Origin: Phycisphaeraceae bacterium
Lineage (GTDB): Bacteria; Planctomycetota; Phycisphaerae; Phycisphaerales; UBA1924
Direction of reading: 5' to 3'
Length of the DNA: 64,000 nucleotides
Assembly: GCA_019636495.1 (NCBI GenBank)
Contig: JAHBXL010000012.1
Coordinates: 62,001-126,000, forward strand
Shown here: one piece after another, positions 1 to 8,884 of the stretch
Layout: every line of letters starts with the position of its first letter
How positions within the stretch are numbered: the stretch's first letter is position 1
Made by a program: the position numbers and the translations under genes
The notes under the pieces: generated by a model
Databases searched by the model: none
What the model was told of the DNA's origin: nothing
Seen by the model: only the letters and a program-made list of their open reading frames with translations

Positions 1-2502
1 CTTGCTGATCGCGCCGGAGATGAACGGCTGCGCGGCGGCCATGGCGCGGATGTGCCCCTCGGCCGCGATGAACCGCTGGCCATGCTTGCCGCACTTGTTG
101 GCGCAATCGAAGACCGGCAGGTGCTCGGGCCGGAGGTGGGCGGCGCCCTCGACGGTGCCCATGCCGCAGATGACATCGCCCAGCGAGGCGACCTGGCCGC
201 GGCTCAGGCCGAGGCGCGCCAGCAGGTTGAACGACGAGTCCGCCCGGGCCTCCTCGGGATCGACCCCGGCGCGGCGGAGGGCATCATCGCCGAGCGCGAA
301 CGCGCTGAAGGCGAACGAGAGATCGAACACACCGGGGAGCGACTCCTCGATTTTCTCGAGGTCGCCATCGTTCAGGCCGTGGGCGCGGAGCCAGGACTTG
401 AAGGTCATTCCTCCGGACACGCCCGGCGCATCGGCCGGCATCGGCGCATCGAGCGTGAGCGTGCCGAGCAGGTGCGCCATGATGGCGCGGATGTGCTCCT
501 CGGAGTAACCCAGCGCGCGGAGCGCGGGCTCCACCGAGGCGTTGGCGATCTTGAAGTAGCCGCCGCCGGCGAGTTTCTTGAACTTCACCAGGGCGAAGTC
601 GGGCTCGATGCCGGTGGTGTCACAGTCCATCAGCAGGCCGATGGTGCCGGTGGGCGCGATGACGGTCGTCTGCGCGTTGCGGTAGCCGTGCTTCTCGCCC
701 AGCGCGAGGGCCTCGTCCCACGCGCGAACGGCATGGTCGAGCAGGTCGTCGGCGTTGGACAGGTTCACGCGGCCGGAGTTGATCACCGTGTGGTCGATCG
801 GCACCGGCGGGATGCGCAGACCGTCGAAGTTGTCGGCCGTCCGCGGCACGCCGTGGGCCGCGAGGCGGTGGTTGCGGATCACGCGGAGCATGCTTTCGCG
901 CTCGGGCTCGTAGCCGGGGAAGGGCCCCAGTTTGGCGGCCATGTGCGCGCTCATGCGGTAGGCGCGGCCGGTGAGGATCGCCGTCAGGCAGGCGCACAGC
1001 GCGCGGGCCTCGTCGCTGTCATACGGGATGCCCGCCTGCATCGCCAGTGCGCCGAAGTTGGCATAGCCCAGGCCCAGCGTGCGGTACTTCCACGACAGTT
1101 GCGCCACTTCCTTGCTGGGGTAACTGGCCATCAGCACGCTGATCTCGAGCACGACCGTCCACAGGTCGATGGCATGCTCGTACCGGTCGACATCGAACGC
1201 CCGCGTCGCCGGGTCGTAGAACTTCAGGACGTTCAGTGAGGCCAAGTTACATGCAGTATTATCGAGGAACATATATTCAGAGCACGGGTTACTCGCATTG
1301 ATCCGCCCCGCACCGGGGCAGGTGTGCCACGCATTGATGGTCGAATCGAACTGCACGCCGGGGTCGGCGCAGCGCCACGCGGCGTAGGAGATCTGCTCCC
1401 ACAACTCGCGGGCGTTATACATCTTCGCGGGCTTGCCGGTGGTGCGGCTGAAGGTCTGCCACTGCCCGCTCTCCGAGTCCATCGCGTCGAAGAACTCATC
1501 GCTGATGCGCACCGAGTTGTTGCTGTTCTGCCCGCTGACGGTCGCGTAGGCCTCGCCGTTGAAGTCGTAGTCGAGTTTCAGCCCGAGGCGCTTGGCGGTC
1601 TCGCCGATGGTCTGCGAATCCGCCGCGGCGGCCTTCTTGTCGGCGATGACCTTCAGCCCCTCGACCATCGCCTGGACCTTGATCTCTTCGCGGACCTTCC
1701 AGTTGATGAACTTCTCGATGTCGGGGTGGTCCATGTCGAGGCAGACCATCTTGGCGGCGCGGCGGGTGGTGCCGCCGCTCTTGATCGCGCCCGCAGCGCG
1801 GTCGCCGATCTTGAGCCAGGACATCAGGCCGCTGGAGCGGCCGCCGCCGGAGAGTTTCTCGTCTTCGCCGCGGAGGCGGGAGAAGTTGGTGCCGGTGCCC
1901 GAGCCATACTTGAAGAGCCGGGCCTCGCGGACCCACAGGTCCATGATGCCGCCCTCGTTGACGAGGTCGTCATCGACGCTCTGGATGAAGCAGGCGTGCG
2001 GCTGCGGGTGCGTGTAGGCATCCTTGGCGAGGTTCACCTTGCCGGTCTTGGGATCGGGGACGAAGTGGCCCTGCGCCGGCCCGCTGATTCCGTAGGCGAA
2101 GTTGAGCCCGGTGTTGAACCACTGTGGCGAGTTGGGCGCGGCCATCTGGTGCACCATCATGTGCACCATCTCGTCGTAGAAGGCCTTGGCGTCGTTGGGC
2201 GAATCGAAGTAGCCGTGCTTTTCCCCCCACTGCCGCCAGCAGCCGGCCAGGCGGTGGATGACCTGGCGCGCCGACTTCTCGGGGCCGGTGGCGCCATCGG
2301 GCTGCGGCACGCCGGCCTTGCGGAAGTACTTGCTCACCATGATGTCGGTGGCGAGTTGCGACCAGGTCTCGGGCACCTCGGCATCATCCATCTGGAAGAC
2401 GACCGAGCCATCGGGGTTGGTGATCTTGCTGGACCGCTTCACCCACTTGACGGAAGCGAAGGGGTCCTGGCCGGTGGTGGTGAACTTGCGTGTGATCTTC
2501 AT
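1..2502 (-). CDS. nrdJ: Adenosylcobalamin-dependent (class II) ribonucleotide reductase, 3' end outside window
   Basis: Reduces ribonucleotides to deoxyribonucleotides in the cytoplasm using vitamin B12 coenzyme. The frame is open from an ATG at 2502 down to base 1, giving 834 visible residues. Landmarks are the redox cysteine in [12 protein letters not shown] (about residue 171), the active-site motif [16 protein letters not shown] with Cys407 and Glu409, and [15 protein letters not shown] near residue 615. The last visible stretch ([13 protein letters not shown] ... FISGAISK) resembles the C-terminal part of NrdJ proteins, so little more than the tail is missing. The start codon overlaps the stop of the upstream small membrane gene (ATGA), suggesting translational coupling. 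dcd lies just upstream on the same strand, so DNA-precursor genes are grouped. The family assignment is very secure; the exact start rests on the overlap and on the conserved [15 protein letters not shown] beginning. Confidence 0.95.
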   Translation of the reverse strand, partial: MKITRKFTTTGQDPFASVKWVKRSSKITNPDGSVVFQMDDAEVPETWSQLATDIMVSKYFRKAGVPQPDGATGPEKSARQVIHRLAGCWRQWGEKHGYFDSPNDAKAFYDEMVHMMVHQMAAPNSPQWFNTGLNFAYGISGPAQGHFVPDPKTGKVNLAKDAYTHPQPHACFIQSVDDDLVNEGGIMDLWVREARLFKYGSGTGTNFSRLRGEDEKLSGGGRSSGLMSWLKIGDRAAGAIKSGGTTRRAAKMVCLDMDHPDIEKFINWKVREEIKVQAMVEGLKVIADKKAAAADSQTIGETAKRLGLKLDYDFNGEAYATVSGQNSNNSVRISDEFFDAMDSESGQWQTFSRTTGKPAKMYNARELWEQISYAAWRCADPGVQFDSTINAWHTCPGAGRINASNPCSEYMFLDNTACNLASLNVLKFYDPATRAFDVDRYEHAIDLWTVVLEISVLMASYPSKEVAQLSWKYRTLGLGYANFGALAMQAGIPYDSDEARALCACLTAILTGRAYRMSAHMAAKLGPFPGYEPERESMLRVIRNHRLAAHGVPRTADNFDGLRIPPVPIDHTVINSGRVNLSNADDLLDHAVRAWDEALALGEKHGYRNAQTTVIAPTGTIGLLMDCDTTGIEPDFALVKFKKLAGGGYFKIANASVEPALRALGYSEEHIRAIMAHLLGTLTLDAPMPADAPGVSGGMTFKSWLRAHGLNDGDLEKIEESLPGVFDLSFAFSAFALGDDALRRAGVDPEEARADSSFNLLARLGLSRGQVASLGDVICGMGTVEGAAHLRPEHLPVFDCANKCGKHGQRFIAAEGHIRAMAAAQPFISGAISK

Positions 2503-2774
2503 TGAACTGGTCCAAAGCAGAATCGAGCGATTCGCCGGTGAACTCTGTTGCAGCGATTGGTCGCCTCTTCGGCGGCCTGCGACCGTCTATCAGATTCGAC
2601 TTGTGCAAGTTCCTCTTGCCAAGTAAGCGATCCAGAATGTGCAATCGAAAGGCCGAAGCTGGGCTGCTTGGTTGCAACCCATCGTTTCACGATGCGCTGA
2701 CCGGTCCATGCCGCCAGCGAAACGACGGCGGAACTAACTAACACTACGAATATCTCGTTGAGCATCGACATCAC
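2499..2774 (-). CDS. Small single-span membrane protein, unknown function
   Basis: A 91-residue reading frame fills the gap between dcd and nrdJ on their strand. Its N-terminus ([20 protein letters not shown]) is one clear hydrophobic segment followed by positive residues (GQRIVKRW), so the tail should be cytoplasmic. The rest is hydrophilic, with Glu and Arg-rich stretches. Its stop overlaps the nrdJ start as ATGA, the usual sign of a translated upstream gene, and this is the main reason to call it. Upstream of the ATG there is only a weak purine stretch (AAGGCGG). No family is recognised. It could be a chance frame, because high-GC DNA yields many. Confidence 0.4.
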   Translation of the reverse strand: MMSMLNEIFVVLVSSAVVSLAAWTGQRIVKRWVATKQPSFGLSIAHSGSLTWQEELAQVESDRRSQAAEEATNRCNRVHRRIARFCFGPVQ

Positions 2775-2792
2775 CGCCTTCCCCGATCGCGC

Positions 2793-3374
2793 CTAATCCA
2801 CCTTCGGAAGCGTCAGCCCCTTCTGGTCCTGATACTTGCCCGATTTGTCCGCGTAACTCACCGAGCACACGCGGTCGGCCTTCAGGAAGATCAACTGCGC
2901 GATGCCCTCGTTGGCGTAGACCTTGGCCGGCAGGGGCGTGGTGTTGCTGATTTCCAGCGTCACCTTGCCGCGCCACTCGGGCTCCAGCGGCGTCACGTTC
3001 ACGATCAGCCCGCACCGCGCGTACGTGCTCTTGCCGACGCAGATGACCAGCACATCGCGCGGGACTTCGATCCACTCGACGGTTTCGCAGAGGGCGAAAC
3101 TGTTGGGCGGGATGACGACAAACTCGCCGGTTTCATCGCCGCGGCCAGCGCAATCCACTTCGACGAACAGGTCGGGGGAGAAGTTCTTGGGATCGACGAT
3201 GGTGATTCCGCCGGTCCGGGGCGTGGGTGTGAAGATCTTGAAGCGGGTGCCGACGCGGATGTCGTAGCCGTAACTGGAGACGCCGAAGGACACATGCCCC
3301 GGGCGCTTTTTGGCCTCGGCGAATGGCTCGATGGCGATCAACTCTCGGATCTGGCTGTCGCTGAGCACGGGCAT
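2793..3374 (-). CDS. dcd: dCTP deaminase
   Basis: Converts dCTP to dUTP, the precursor for dTMP synthesis, in the cytoplasm. The 193-residue length from the ATG at 3374 matches the family. The core motifs are visible: [10 protein letters not shown] near the N-terminus, [10 protein letters not shown] with the catalytic Ser and Arg, and the proton-relay Glu in PLEPEWRG. A longer frame opens upstream at 3422, but [12 protein letters not shown] is the conventional family start and has a GGAG stretch upstream, so the shorter start is preferred. It lies 18 bases upstream of a small membrane gene coupled to nrdJ, which fits a deoxynucleotide-supply operon. A promoter-like pair is at 3498-3525. The gene could be a bifunctional dCTP deaminase/dUTPase, which motifs alone do not settle. 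Confidence 0.95.
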   Translation of the reverse strand: MPVLSDSQIRELIAIEPFAEAKKRPGHVSFGVSSYGYDIRVGTRFKIFTPTPRTGGITIVDPKNFSPDLFVEVDCAGRGDETGEFVVIPPNSFALCETVEWIEVPRDVLVICVGKSTYARCGLIVNVTPLEPEWRGKVTLEISNTTPLPAKVYANEGIAQLIFLKADRVCSVSYADKSGKYQDQKGLTLPKVD

Positions 3375-3815
3375 AAGGCGCAACTCCGGAGCGCAAGGGC
3401 CTGGAAGCGGAAGACTCAGCAAGGCAAACGATTTGGAGAGCCCGCGAGGCGGGGGTAGAGAGGCGTTGGGTGCGGACGAGTCGTGGTCCGGGGCATCAGG
3501 ATACCACTACATATCGTGCCTGCAACCGGCCCAGCCCACAAAACCGTGTGGATGGACTCTGGACAGCCTGTCGCTTGCGCCGAAGGGCTTGCCATTCAAT
3601 GACTTGCGCGCTGTGAATTTTCTTTGCCCGGCATTCCGGTGCTTCATGCCCGGATGTGGATTGTCGGTCGGTTGCGCGCCGTGCCCGCCGCGGCGGGTTT
3701 GGGTATTGTGGGTTCCCCATCGCGCATCGGCAGCATCCGCGTGCAAGGATTGGTCGGATGGAGTGTGGCGGGAGCGGCCGGGGCCGGGCGGGCGCGCAGA
3801 CGAAGGGATGAACGG
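3375..3815. other. Gene-free stretch between divergent dcd and FlgI-like gene
   Basis: About 440 bases with no convincing reading frame. It holds a promoter-like pair for dcd at 3498-3525. Upstream of the FlgI-like gene no clear promoter is seen; a purine stretch (GAAGGG) ends eight bases before its ATG. Parts of this stretch (around 3600-3650) are less GC-rich than the genes beside it. Confidence 0.5.
3498..3525 (-). promoter_or_regulatory. Candidate sigma-70-type promoter for dcd
   Basis: Reading on the minus strand, TTGCAG (3520-3525) is followed after 16 bases by TATCCT (3498-3503). This would start transcription about 115 bases before dcd. The match is by eye only. Confidence 0.4.
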
Positions 3816-5771
3816 ATGAAGAACGTTGCCGCGGCGAGTCGGCGGATGGTCTGTGCGGCCTTGGTGCTTGCGTGCGCGGCGGCGGTCGGCTGCAACTCGC
3901 CGCGGCGCGAGGCGGCGGTGCCGCGGATGCAACTGGAATCGGTGCCGCCGGTGCTTCGCGGCACGATCGGTTCGGAGGCATCGATCCGCGGGACGGACCC
4001 GGTGCTGGTGTCGGGGCTGGGCGTGGTGGTGGGGCTGAACGGCACGGGCGGGGGCGAGTACCCGCAGTCTGTGCTGGCGCACATGGAACGCGAGGTGGCC
4101 AAGGGCGGCATCGGGCGCGGCGGCGTGGCGGTGGGGGACCTGGAAGGCATGAGCCCGCAGCAGTTCCTGCGGAGCGAAGATGTCGCGATCGTGATCGTGC
4201 AGGCGGTGGTCGCGCCCGGCGCGCCGAAGGATTCCCGGTTCGACGTGTTCGTGACCACGCTCCCGGGATCGAGCGTGACGAGCCTGGAGGGCGGCACGCT
4301 GTGGACGACCGAGTTGCGGATCGGACCGCCATCGCTGGTGGGCGCGGTGCGGACGCGGCGTCTGGCCGAGGCGCGCGGGCCGATCTTCATCAACCCGTTT
4401 TCGGAACCGGCGGGCGGGCTGTCGGGCGAGTCGATCGGCCTGACGAGAACGCGCGGGCGGGTGCTCGGCGGCGGACGAGTGACCGAGCCGCTGAAGATGC
4501 AACTGGTGCTCGACGACGAATCGCACTCGCGGGCGCGGACGGTCGTGTCGGCGATCAACTCGCGCTTCCCGCGCGGCCCCGGCGACGACGACCCCACCGC
4601 GCGCGGACGCGGCAGCGACGGCGCGGGCGACCGACGCTACCAGAGCGTGACCATCAACGTGCCCGCGGCGTATCGCGATGACCCCGCCGAGTTCCTGCAA
4701 CTGCTCCGATATGCCCGGATCGATCAGACGTTCCCACAGGAGTTCGCCAAGCGCTATGTCGAGGAACTGCGCGACAACCCAGTTCTCGCGGCGGACCTGA
4801 GTTGGTGCCTGCAGGCGGTGGGCAAGACCGCGCTGCCCTTCCTGGCCCCGATGTACGACTACCCGGAACTCGTGCCGCGGATGGCCGCGCTGGAGGCGGG
4901 GGCCAAACTGGGCGACCAGCGCACCGCGCCGCACCTTGTGCAACTGGCGCGGACGGCCCCGCCCGCGCTGCGGGCGCAGGCCATCGAACTGCTGTCGCGC
5001 CTGCCGCTGAACCCGAACGTGAACTTCGCGCTGCGGGACCTGCTGGGCGCGCCGGACCTGGACGTGCGCGTCGCGGCGTACGAGGCGCTCCGACGGCTCG
5101 GCGATCCGATCATCACGCAGATGGTGCTGGGGCCGGACCGGCTGCTCCCGCGGTTCATGCTTGAGACGGTGCCGTCGAGCGAGCCGATGGTGTACGTGAC
5201 GCAGCAGGGCCGCCCGCGGATTGTCATCTTCGGCGCTGGACACGGCCGCCCGCTGAAGTTCACCAAGCCGCTGTTCGTGAGCATGTGGTCGGGCCGGCTG
5301 ATGCTCAACGCCGACGACACCTCGGCGCCGCTGCGGATGCGCTTTGTGAACTCCCGCACCGGGCGCGTCCTGGAGCGAGAAGCGCCCGAGGACATCGTGG
5401 AGTTCATCCGCCTGCTGGCGCACCGCACCTCGCCCGAGGACCCCTCACCCGGGCTGGACCTGAGTTATTCCGAGGTCGTCGGCGCGATCTACGAACTCAC
5501 GCGGCAGGGCGCGCTCGAAGCGACATTTGCCACCGAGGAGGACCGACTCCGCGCGGCGATCCTGCAGGCCGGTCGCACCGCCACCGTTGCCGACCGCCCC
5601 GAGGGCGCCGAGGACGAGGTGAGCGCATCGGAACTGCCCTTCAAGCCCGACCTCGCCGGCCAGCGGGCTCCCGCGGCCAAGGAGGGCGAACTGACCGGGC
5701 AGGGCGCGGCGACCCGCCCGAGCAGGGTCGTGCCGCTGAGCCGGCCGCAGAGGTCCTCGACAAGCGAGTAG
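3816..5771 (+). CDS. FlgI-like P-ring lipoprotein with HEAT-type repeats
   Basis: A 651-residue protein that starts with a lipoprotein-type signal (ACAAAVGC, Cys26) and continues into a FlgI-like region: DPVLVSGLGVVVGLNGTGGG is the counterpart of the LxGxGLVVGLxGTGD motif of flagellar P-ring proteins. The FlgI-like part covers roughly residues 45-330. Residues about 340-430 are regular helical repeats (AALEAGAKLGD, AIELLSRLPL, AYEALRRLGDP) of HEAT type, and the last 100 residues are Pro/Ala/Glu-rich. True FlgI is about 370 residues, is not a lipoprotein and lacks HEAT repeats, so this is a derived relative, probably in the periplasm or outer membrane. No other flagellar gene is next to it. 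The ATG at 3816 is chosen because it gives the signal peptide and follows a GAAGGG stretch. Confidence 0.75.
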   Translation: MKNVAAASRRMVCAALVLACAAAVGCNSPRREAAVPRMQLESVPPVLRGTIGSEASIRGTDPVLVSGLGVVVGLNGTGGGEYPQSVLAHMEREVAKGGIGRGGVAVGDLEGMSPQQFLRSEDVAIVIVQAVVAPGAPKDSRFDVFVTTLPGSSVTSLEGGTLWTTELRIGPPSLVGAVRTRRLAEARGPIFINPFSEPAGGLSGESIGLTRTRGRVLGGGRVTEPLKMQLVLDDESHSRARTVVSAINSRFPRGPGDDDPTARGRGSDGAGDRRYQSVTINVPAAYRDDPAEFLQLLRYARIDQTFPQEFAKRYVEELRDNPVLAADLSWCLQAVGKTALPFLAPMYDYPELVPRMAALEAGAKLGDQRTAPHLVQLARTAPPALRAQAIELLSRLPLNPNVNFALRDLLGAPDLDVRVAAYEALRRLGDPIITQMVLGPDRLLPRFMLETVPSSEPMVYVTQQGRPRIVIFGAGHGRPLKFTKPLFVSMWSGRLMLNADDTSAPLRMRFVNSRTGRVLEREAPEDIVEFIRLLAHRTSPEDPSPGLDLSYSEVVGAIYELTRQGALEATFATEEDRLRAAILQAGRTATVADRPEGAEDEVSASELPFKPDLAGQRAPAAKEGELTGQGAATRPSRVVPLSRPQRSSTSE

Positions 5772-5783
5772 ACTGCTGCCCGC

Positions 5784-7052
5784 ATGAACCGGCTGGTGTG
5801 CACGAGCGACGACGGCGCGGCGGCTGTGCGCGAGAAACTGCCCGCCGCAGCGCGCGCACAGGGCGGGCCGGCGCGGGTGCTGTTTGTCAACGTGGGCGTG
5901 CTGGGCTTTGCGACCACCAGCGGAAACCTCGTGCACTTCGCCGGGCTGCGCGACGATATCGACGCCGTGCACTTCACGGCGAGGATGCCTCGCTGGCTCC
6001 GCGCTGCGTGCGCCGAGCCGCCGGTCGAGGTCGGCGGGTGGGACTTTCAGCAGAGCCGGATGATGCTGGCGTGGGGCGCGTATCTGCGCCGCTACTTCTT
6101 CGGCGCGGGCGCGTGGTTCCCGCCGGATCGCTTCGACGTCGTGCACATCCTCACGCAGCAGCGCGGCTGGGTCGTGCGTGAAATGTCGCGCCGGCGGGCG
6201 AGCGGCGAGGCCGCGCCGCGCACGGTCATCAATCTCGATGCAACCTGCCGCGGTTGGGACAGCATCCGGACCTACCGTCGCAATGCGCCGGCGATCGACG
6301 ATGCGGTCGAACGGATGATCCTGCGGCGGGCCGACGCGGTGGCGTGCGCCAGCGAGTGGTGCGCCCGCGGCGTCGAGACGACTGCGCGCGTGCCGCAGGA
6401 GCGCGTGATCATCCACATGCCGTGCGCCCGCGGTCTGGAGCGGGCCGCGGGGGCGGATCGCCCATCCGCCGCGCGCGGTGCGGGCGCGCTGCCGCGGATC
6501 GTGTTCGTGGGCGGCGACTGGCCCAACAAGGGCGGCGCGGACCTGCTGCGCTGGCACCAGCAGCGCTGGGCCGATCGCGCGGAGTTGCACATCGTCTCGG
6601 GCGCTGCGCCGGTCGACCGCTCGTGCCGCAACGTGATATGGCACGGGGCGGTCGATCACGCCCAACTCGTCGGCGAGTTGCTTCCGTCGATGGACCTGTT
6701 CGTCGTGCCGACGCGCTGGGAGACCTTCCTCATCGCGGCCCAGGAGGCGCAGGCGGCGGGCCTGCCGGTCGTGACGACTCGAACCGGCGCGGTGCCGGAA
6801 GTGGTGCTCGACGGCCAGACAGGGTTCCTGTGCCCCGCGCTGCACGCCGGGGGCGAGGGCGCGTTTGTCGCGTCGGTGCAGCGGCTGTTGGACGATGCCG
6901 CGCTGCGGGTGCGTATGGGCGAGGCCGCGCGCCGGCACGCGCAGCACAACCTGAGCGCCTCTGTGTGGCACGACCACCTGCTTGATCAACTGGTGAACCT
7001 GGCGTGCGGGCGCGCTGTGCAGCGCAGACCCATGGCGCATTCACCCGCGTGA
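5784..7052 (+). CDS. GT4-type glycosyltransferase
   Basis: A 422-residue GT-B-fold glycosyltransferase. The C-terminal half carries the typical donor-site features: IVFVGGDWPNKGG, then the E-x7-E-like block FVVPTRWETFLIAAQEAQAAGLPVV followed by GAVPEVVLDGQTGFL. The N-terminal half has a Rossmann-type opening (VLFVNVGVLGF) and HILTQQRGW. Donor and acceptor cannot be told from the sequence; a role in surface polysaccharide or protein glycosylation is an inference. It starts 12 bases after the FlgI-like gene, so the two may be co-transcribed. There is no Shine-Dalgarno; a TAGACT overlaps the previous stop codon and is probably chance. Confidence 0.85.
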   Translation: MNRLVCTSDDGAAAVREKLPAAARAQGGPARVLFVNVGVLGFATTSGNLVHFAGLRDDIDAVHFTARMPRWLRAACAEPPVEVGGWDFQQSRMMLAWGAYLRRYFFGAGAWFPPDRFDVVHILTQQRGWVVREMSRRRASGEAAPRTVINLDATCRGWDSIRTYRRNAPAIDDAVERMILRRADAVACASEWCARGVETTARVPQERVIIHMPCARGLERAAGADRPSAARGAGALPRIVFVGGDWPNKGGADLLRWHQQRWADRAELHIVSGAAPVDRSCRNVIWHGAVDHAQLVGELLPSMDLFVVPTRWETFLIAAQEAQAAGLPVVTTRTGAVPEVVLDGQTGFLCPALHAGGEGAFVASVQRLLDDAALRVRMGEAARRHAQHNLSASVWHDHLLDQLVNLACGRAVQRRPMAHSPA

Positions 7053-7089
7053 ACCGCGAGCGGTTCGGATGCACACCCCGATCGTCCTG

Positions 7090-7266
7090 CTATTGGTCGG
7101 CCCGGGCGCTGGCAATGGCGCCGAACCAGTTGCCGACACCGTCAACCCATTTGACGATCTGGTGTCGGTGCGAGATGACCAGCAGGAGGAACGTGAGCGT
7201 AACGAGCACGCGGTACGTCCGTACCTGCTTCTCGAGGCCCTCGATTCGTTCGTCTGCGCTTCTCAT
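7090..7266 (-). CDS. Small membrane protein with coiled-coil lead, unknown
   Basis: A 58-residue frame from the ATG at 7266. Residues 1-20 (ADERIEGLEKQVRTYR) look like a short coiled coil and are followed by one membrane span (VLVTLTFLLLVI). The heptad-then-membrane layout is found in many real small proteins and is unlikely to come from a shadow frame. Longer frames start upstream at 7317. No family is recognised. Confidence 0.4.
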   Translation of the reverse strand: MRSADERIEGLEKQVRTYRVLVTLTFLLLVISHRHQIVKWVDGVGNWFGAIASARADQ

Positions 7267-7401
7267 GGTCCATGCTCCGACGGTTCCGAGAACCTCGGGT
7301 GCCATGGCCATCGGCACGGTGCGCCTCGCAGCGTGAGCAATTGTGGGCCCGCCCTCGCGGTTTGGTTATCGGGACCATGCGGCGACGGGCCGCACCCGCA
7401 C

Positions 7402-7653
7402 TCATTCAGCGGGTCGCCCCGCGTCCCGCGGTCGCTCGCCGCCGGTCGGGGCATGTTGGCCGGGTCCCAGCGCGCCAGACATGTCCGGACGCGGCTTGCC
7501 GCGGTCGCGGTCGATCACCAGCCACAGGGCCAACACGATGATGATGGGCAACGCGAGCCAGATCACCAACCCGATGCGGCCCAGGCGCGGCTGCGAGGCA
7601 AGCGCATCGGGGTCGCCCAGATTCTCCGGCGGCGGGCTCTGCGGATCGGCCAT
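7402..7653 (-). CDS. Small single-span membrane protein downstream of sod
   Basis: An 83-residue protein starting at the ATG at 7653, only five bases after the superoxide dismutase stop, so it is probably in its operon. Layout: a Pro/Asp-rich N-terminus (MADPQSPPPENLGDPDAL), one strong membrane span (IGLVIWLALPIIIVLALWLVI), then RDRGKPRPD and a Gly/Pro-rich tail. Small membrane proteins of this shape (proline-rich lead, one span) are common in planctomycetes. Function unknown. Confidence 0.55.
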   Translation of the reverse strand: MADPQSPPPENLGDPDALASQPRLGRIGLVIWLALPIIIVLALWLVIDRDRGKPRPDMSGALGPGQHAPTGGERPRDAGRPAE

Positions 7654-7658
7654 GGGAT

Positions 7659-8291
7659 TCAGCCGCGGAAGTTCTTCTCGACCTCGGCCCAGTTCACCAC
7701 GTTCCACCATGCGCCGACGTAGTCGGCGCGGCGGTTCTGGTAGTTCAGGTAGTACGCGTGCTCCCAGACATCGAGCCCGAGGATCGGCCTTCCGCCACAG
7801 CCGGCAATCGCCTGGCCCATCAGCGGGCAGTCCTGGTTCGGCGTCGAGCAGATCTGCACGCCGGACTTGTCGGACTTCACGCACAGCCACGCCCAGCCCG
7901 AGCCGAAGCGGCCCATCGCGGCCTTGGCGAACTCTTCCTTGAAGTGCGCGAAGTTGCCGAACGCGGCATTGATCGCCGCGGCGACGTTGCCGGTCGGCTC
8001 GCCCCCGCCTCCCCTGCCTGCGGGCGCCATGATCTTCCAGAAGAGCGAGTGGTTGAAGTGCCCTCCGGCGTTGTTCCGCACAACGCCGCGGATGTTCTCC
8101 GGGATGTCGGCCAAGTGCGCGATGACATCCTCGACGGGCTTGCTCGCCCAGGATGTGCCTTCGAGCGCCTTGTTGGCGTTGTCGACATAGGCCTTGTGGT
8201 GCTTGCCGTGATGGATCTCCATCGTGCGCGCATCAACGTGCGGCTCGAGCGCGGCGAAGTCGTACGGAAGAGCCGGGAGCGAGAAGGACAT
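7659..8291 (-). CDS. Superoxide dismutase, Fe/Mn family (Mn-like)
   Basis: Converts superoxide to hydrogen peroxide and oxygen. At 210 residues it has the family length, and all four metal ligands are visible: His27 ([11 protein letters not shown]), His81 ([10 protein letters not shown]), Asp174 and His178 ([13 protein letters not shown]). Gly77 before the second ligand and NQDCPLM near residue 155 resemble Mn enzymes more than Fe enzymes, but metal use cannot be settled from sequence. A Gly-rich loop (GRGGGGEP, residues 93-99) is slightly expanded. The ATG at 8291 follows a GGAG stretch. There is no signal peptide, so it is cytoplasmic. Confidence 0.95.
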   Translation of the reverse strand: MSFSLPALPYDFAALEPHVDARTMEIHHGKHHKAYVDNANKALEGTSWASKPVEDVIAHLADIPENIRGVVRNNAGGHFNHSLFWKIMAPAGRGGGGEPTGNVAAAINAAFGNFAHFKEEFAKAAMGRFGSGWAWLCVKSDKSGVQICSTPNQDCPLMGQAIAGCGGRPILGLDVWEHAYYLNYQNRRADYVGAWWNVVNWAEVEKNFRG

Positions 8292-8375
8292 GGTTCATCT
8301 CCGATCGGCAGCGGGCCGGTTTGTTTGGCTTTTGGGCGGATTCTTTTCGAATTCCACAGGTTTTCCCAACCCCAC

Positions 8376-8404
8376 TTGCAAGGTCGCGGAGCGTCGGGTA
8401 CATT
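8376..8404 (+). promoter_or_regulatory. Candidate promoter starting the structured leader
   Basis: TTGCAA (8376-8381), a 17-base spacer, then TACATT (8399-8404). Transcription would begin near 8411, about 625 bases before the sigma factor start. Confidence 0.4.
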
Positions 8405-8721
8405 GCGGCAGTCAGAGGGGGTGCCCGTCGAGGGTGCCACCAATGACGAGAAGTTATAGGGCGAGCCTACGCGGCGGTAACGCCACGGTCAAACACCCCA
8501 GGCTCGACCTACTGCCCAATGGAGTTGGGGGTGGGTGGGCTTCGTACAGGTTAGTTCCAGGCGCACGGAAGCGCGTACATGAGTATCCCCGAATGAGGGG
8601 TATTTGTTCGTGCGGTTGTGCTTTTGAGGAACAGGTTGGGAACGAGGCCATATACCCACGTGGGTCAGTACTGAAACGGCCACGAACGGGGTGGCGAACG
8701 AGATACAGGGATCGAGCGAAT

Positions 8722-8746
8722 CGGCTGAGAATGGGCCGAGGGTTTT
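8722..8746 (+). terminator. Weak intrinsic-terminator-like hairpin inside the leader
   Basis: TCGGC and GCCGA arms enclose nine bases and are followed by GGGTTTTT. If used, it would release a small RNA of about 330 bases starting near 8411, or act as an attenuator before the sigma gene. The stem is only five base pairs. Confidence 0.3.
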
Positions 8747-8801
8747 TGCGGAGTGTCCGGAACGGTTGGCCAGAAACAGCCAACAAGGAGCATTGAACGG
8801 C

Positions 8802-8884
8802 CGGGAGGAGCCCGGCGTATAGAAGTCAACACAGCACACGGGTGAGCGCGAAGTCTCGGCGTTGCGGCCGAAAGGAGAGGCCGC
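8802..8884 (+). promoter_or_regulatory. Two hairpins with GGA/SD-like loops, second one abutting a four-codon ORF
   Basis: CCGGG-AGGAG-CCCGG lies at 8802-8816. A second hairpin has arms GCGGCC (8864-8869) and GGCCGC (8879-8884) around the loop GAAAGGAGA. Directly after it, ATG at 8885 opens the tiny frame M-S-A-P-stop (8885-8899). Presenting GGA in the loop is what CsrA/RsmA-type proteins recognise, and presenting AGGAG suggests control of ribosome access. Both readings are inferences. Confidence 0.35.

Noticed and set aside
52..2505. Long plus-strand reading frames of 395 and 393 codons opposite nrdJ.
   Set aside because: They are His/Val/Arg-rich antisense shadows of nrdJ, whose minus-strand frame is open through the whole region and carries the family motifs.
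2503..3815. A cobalamin riboswitch for the B12-dependent reductase.
   Set aside because: No B12-box-like sequence or matching structure was seen upstream of nrdJ or dcd.
5769..5774. TAGACT nine bases before the glycosyltransferase start as a leaderless -10 box.
   Set aside because: It overlaps the stop codon of the preceding gene and the gap is too long, so it may be chance.
8454..8786. A 110-codon minus-strand frame in the structured region.
   Set aside because: No start signal or domain; the inverted repeats and composition suit RNA or non-coding DNA better.
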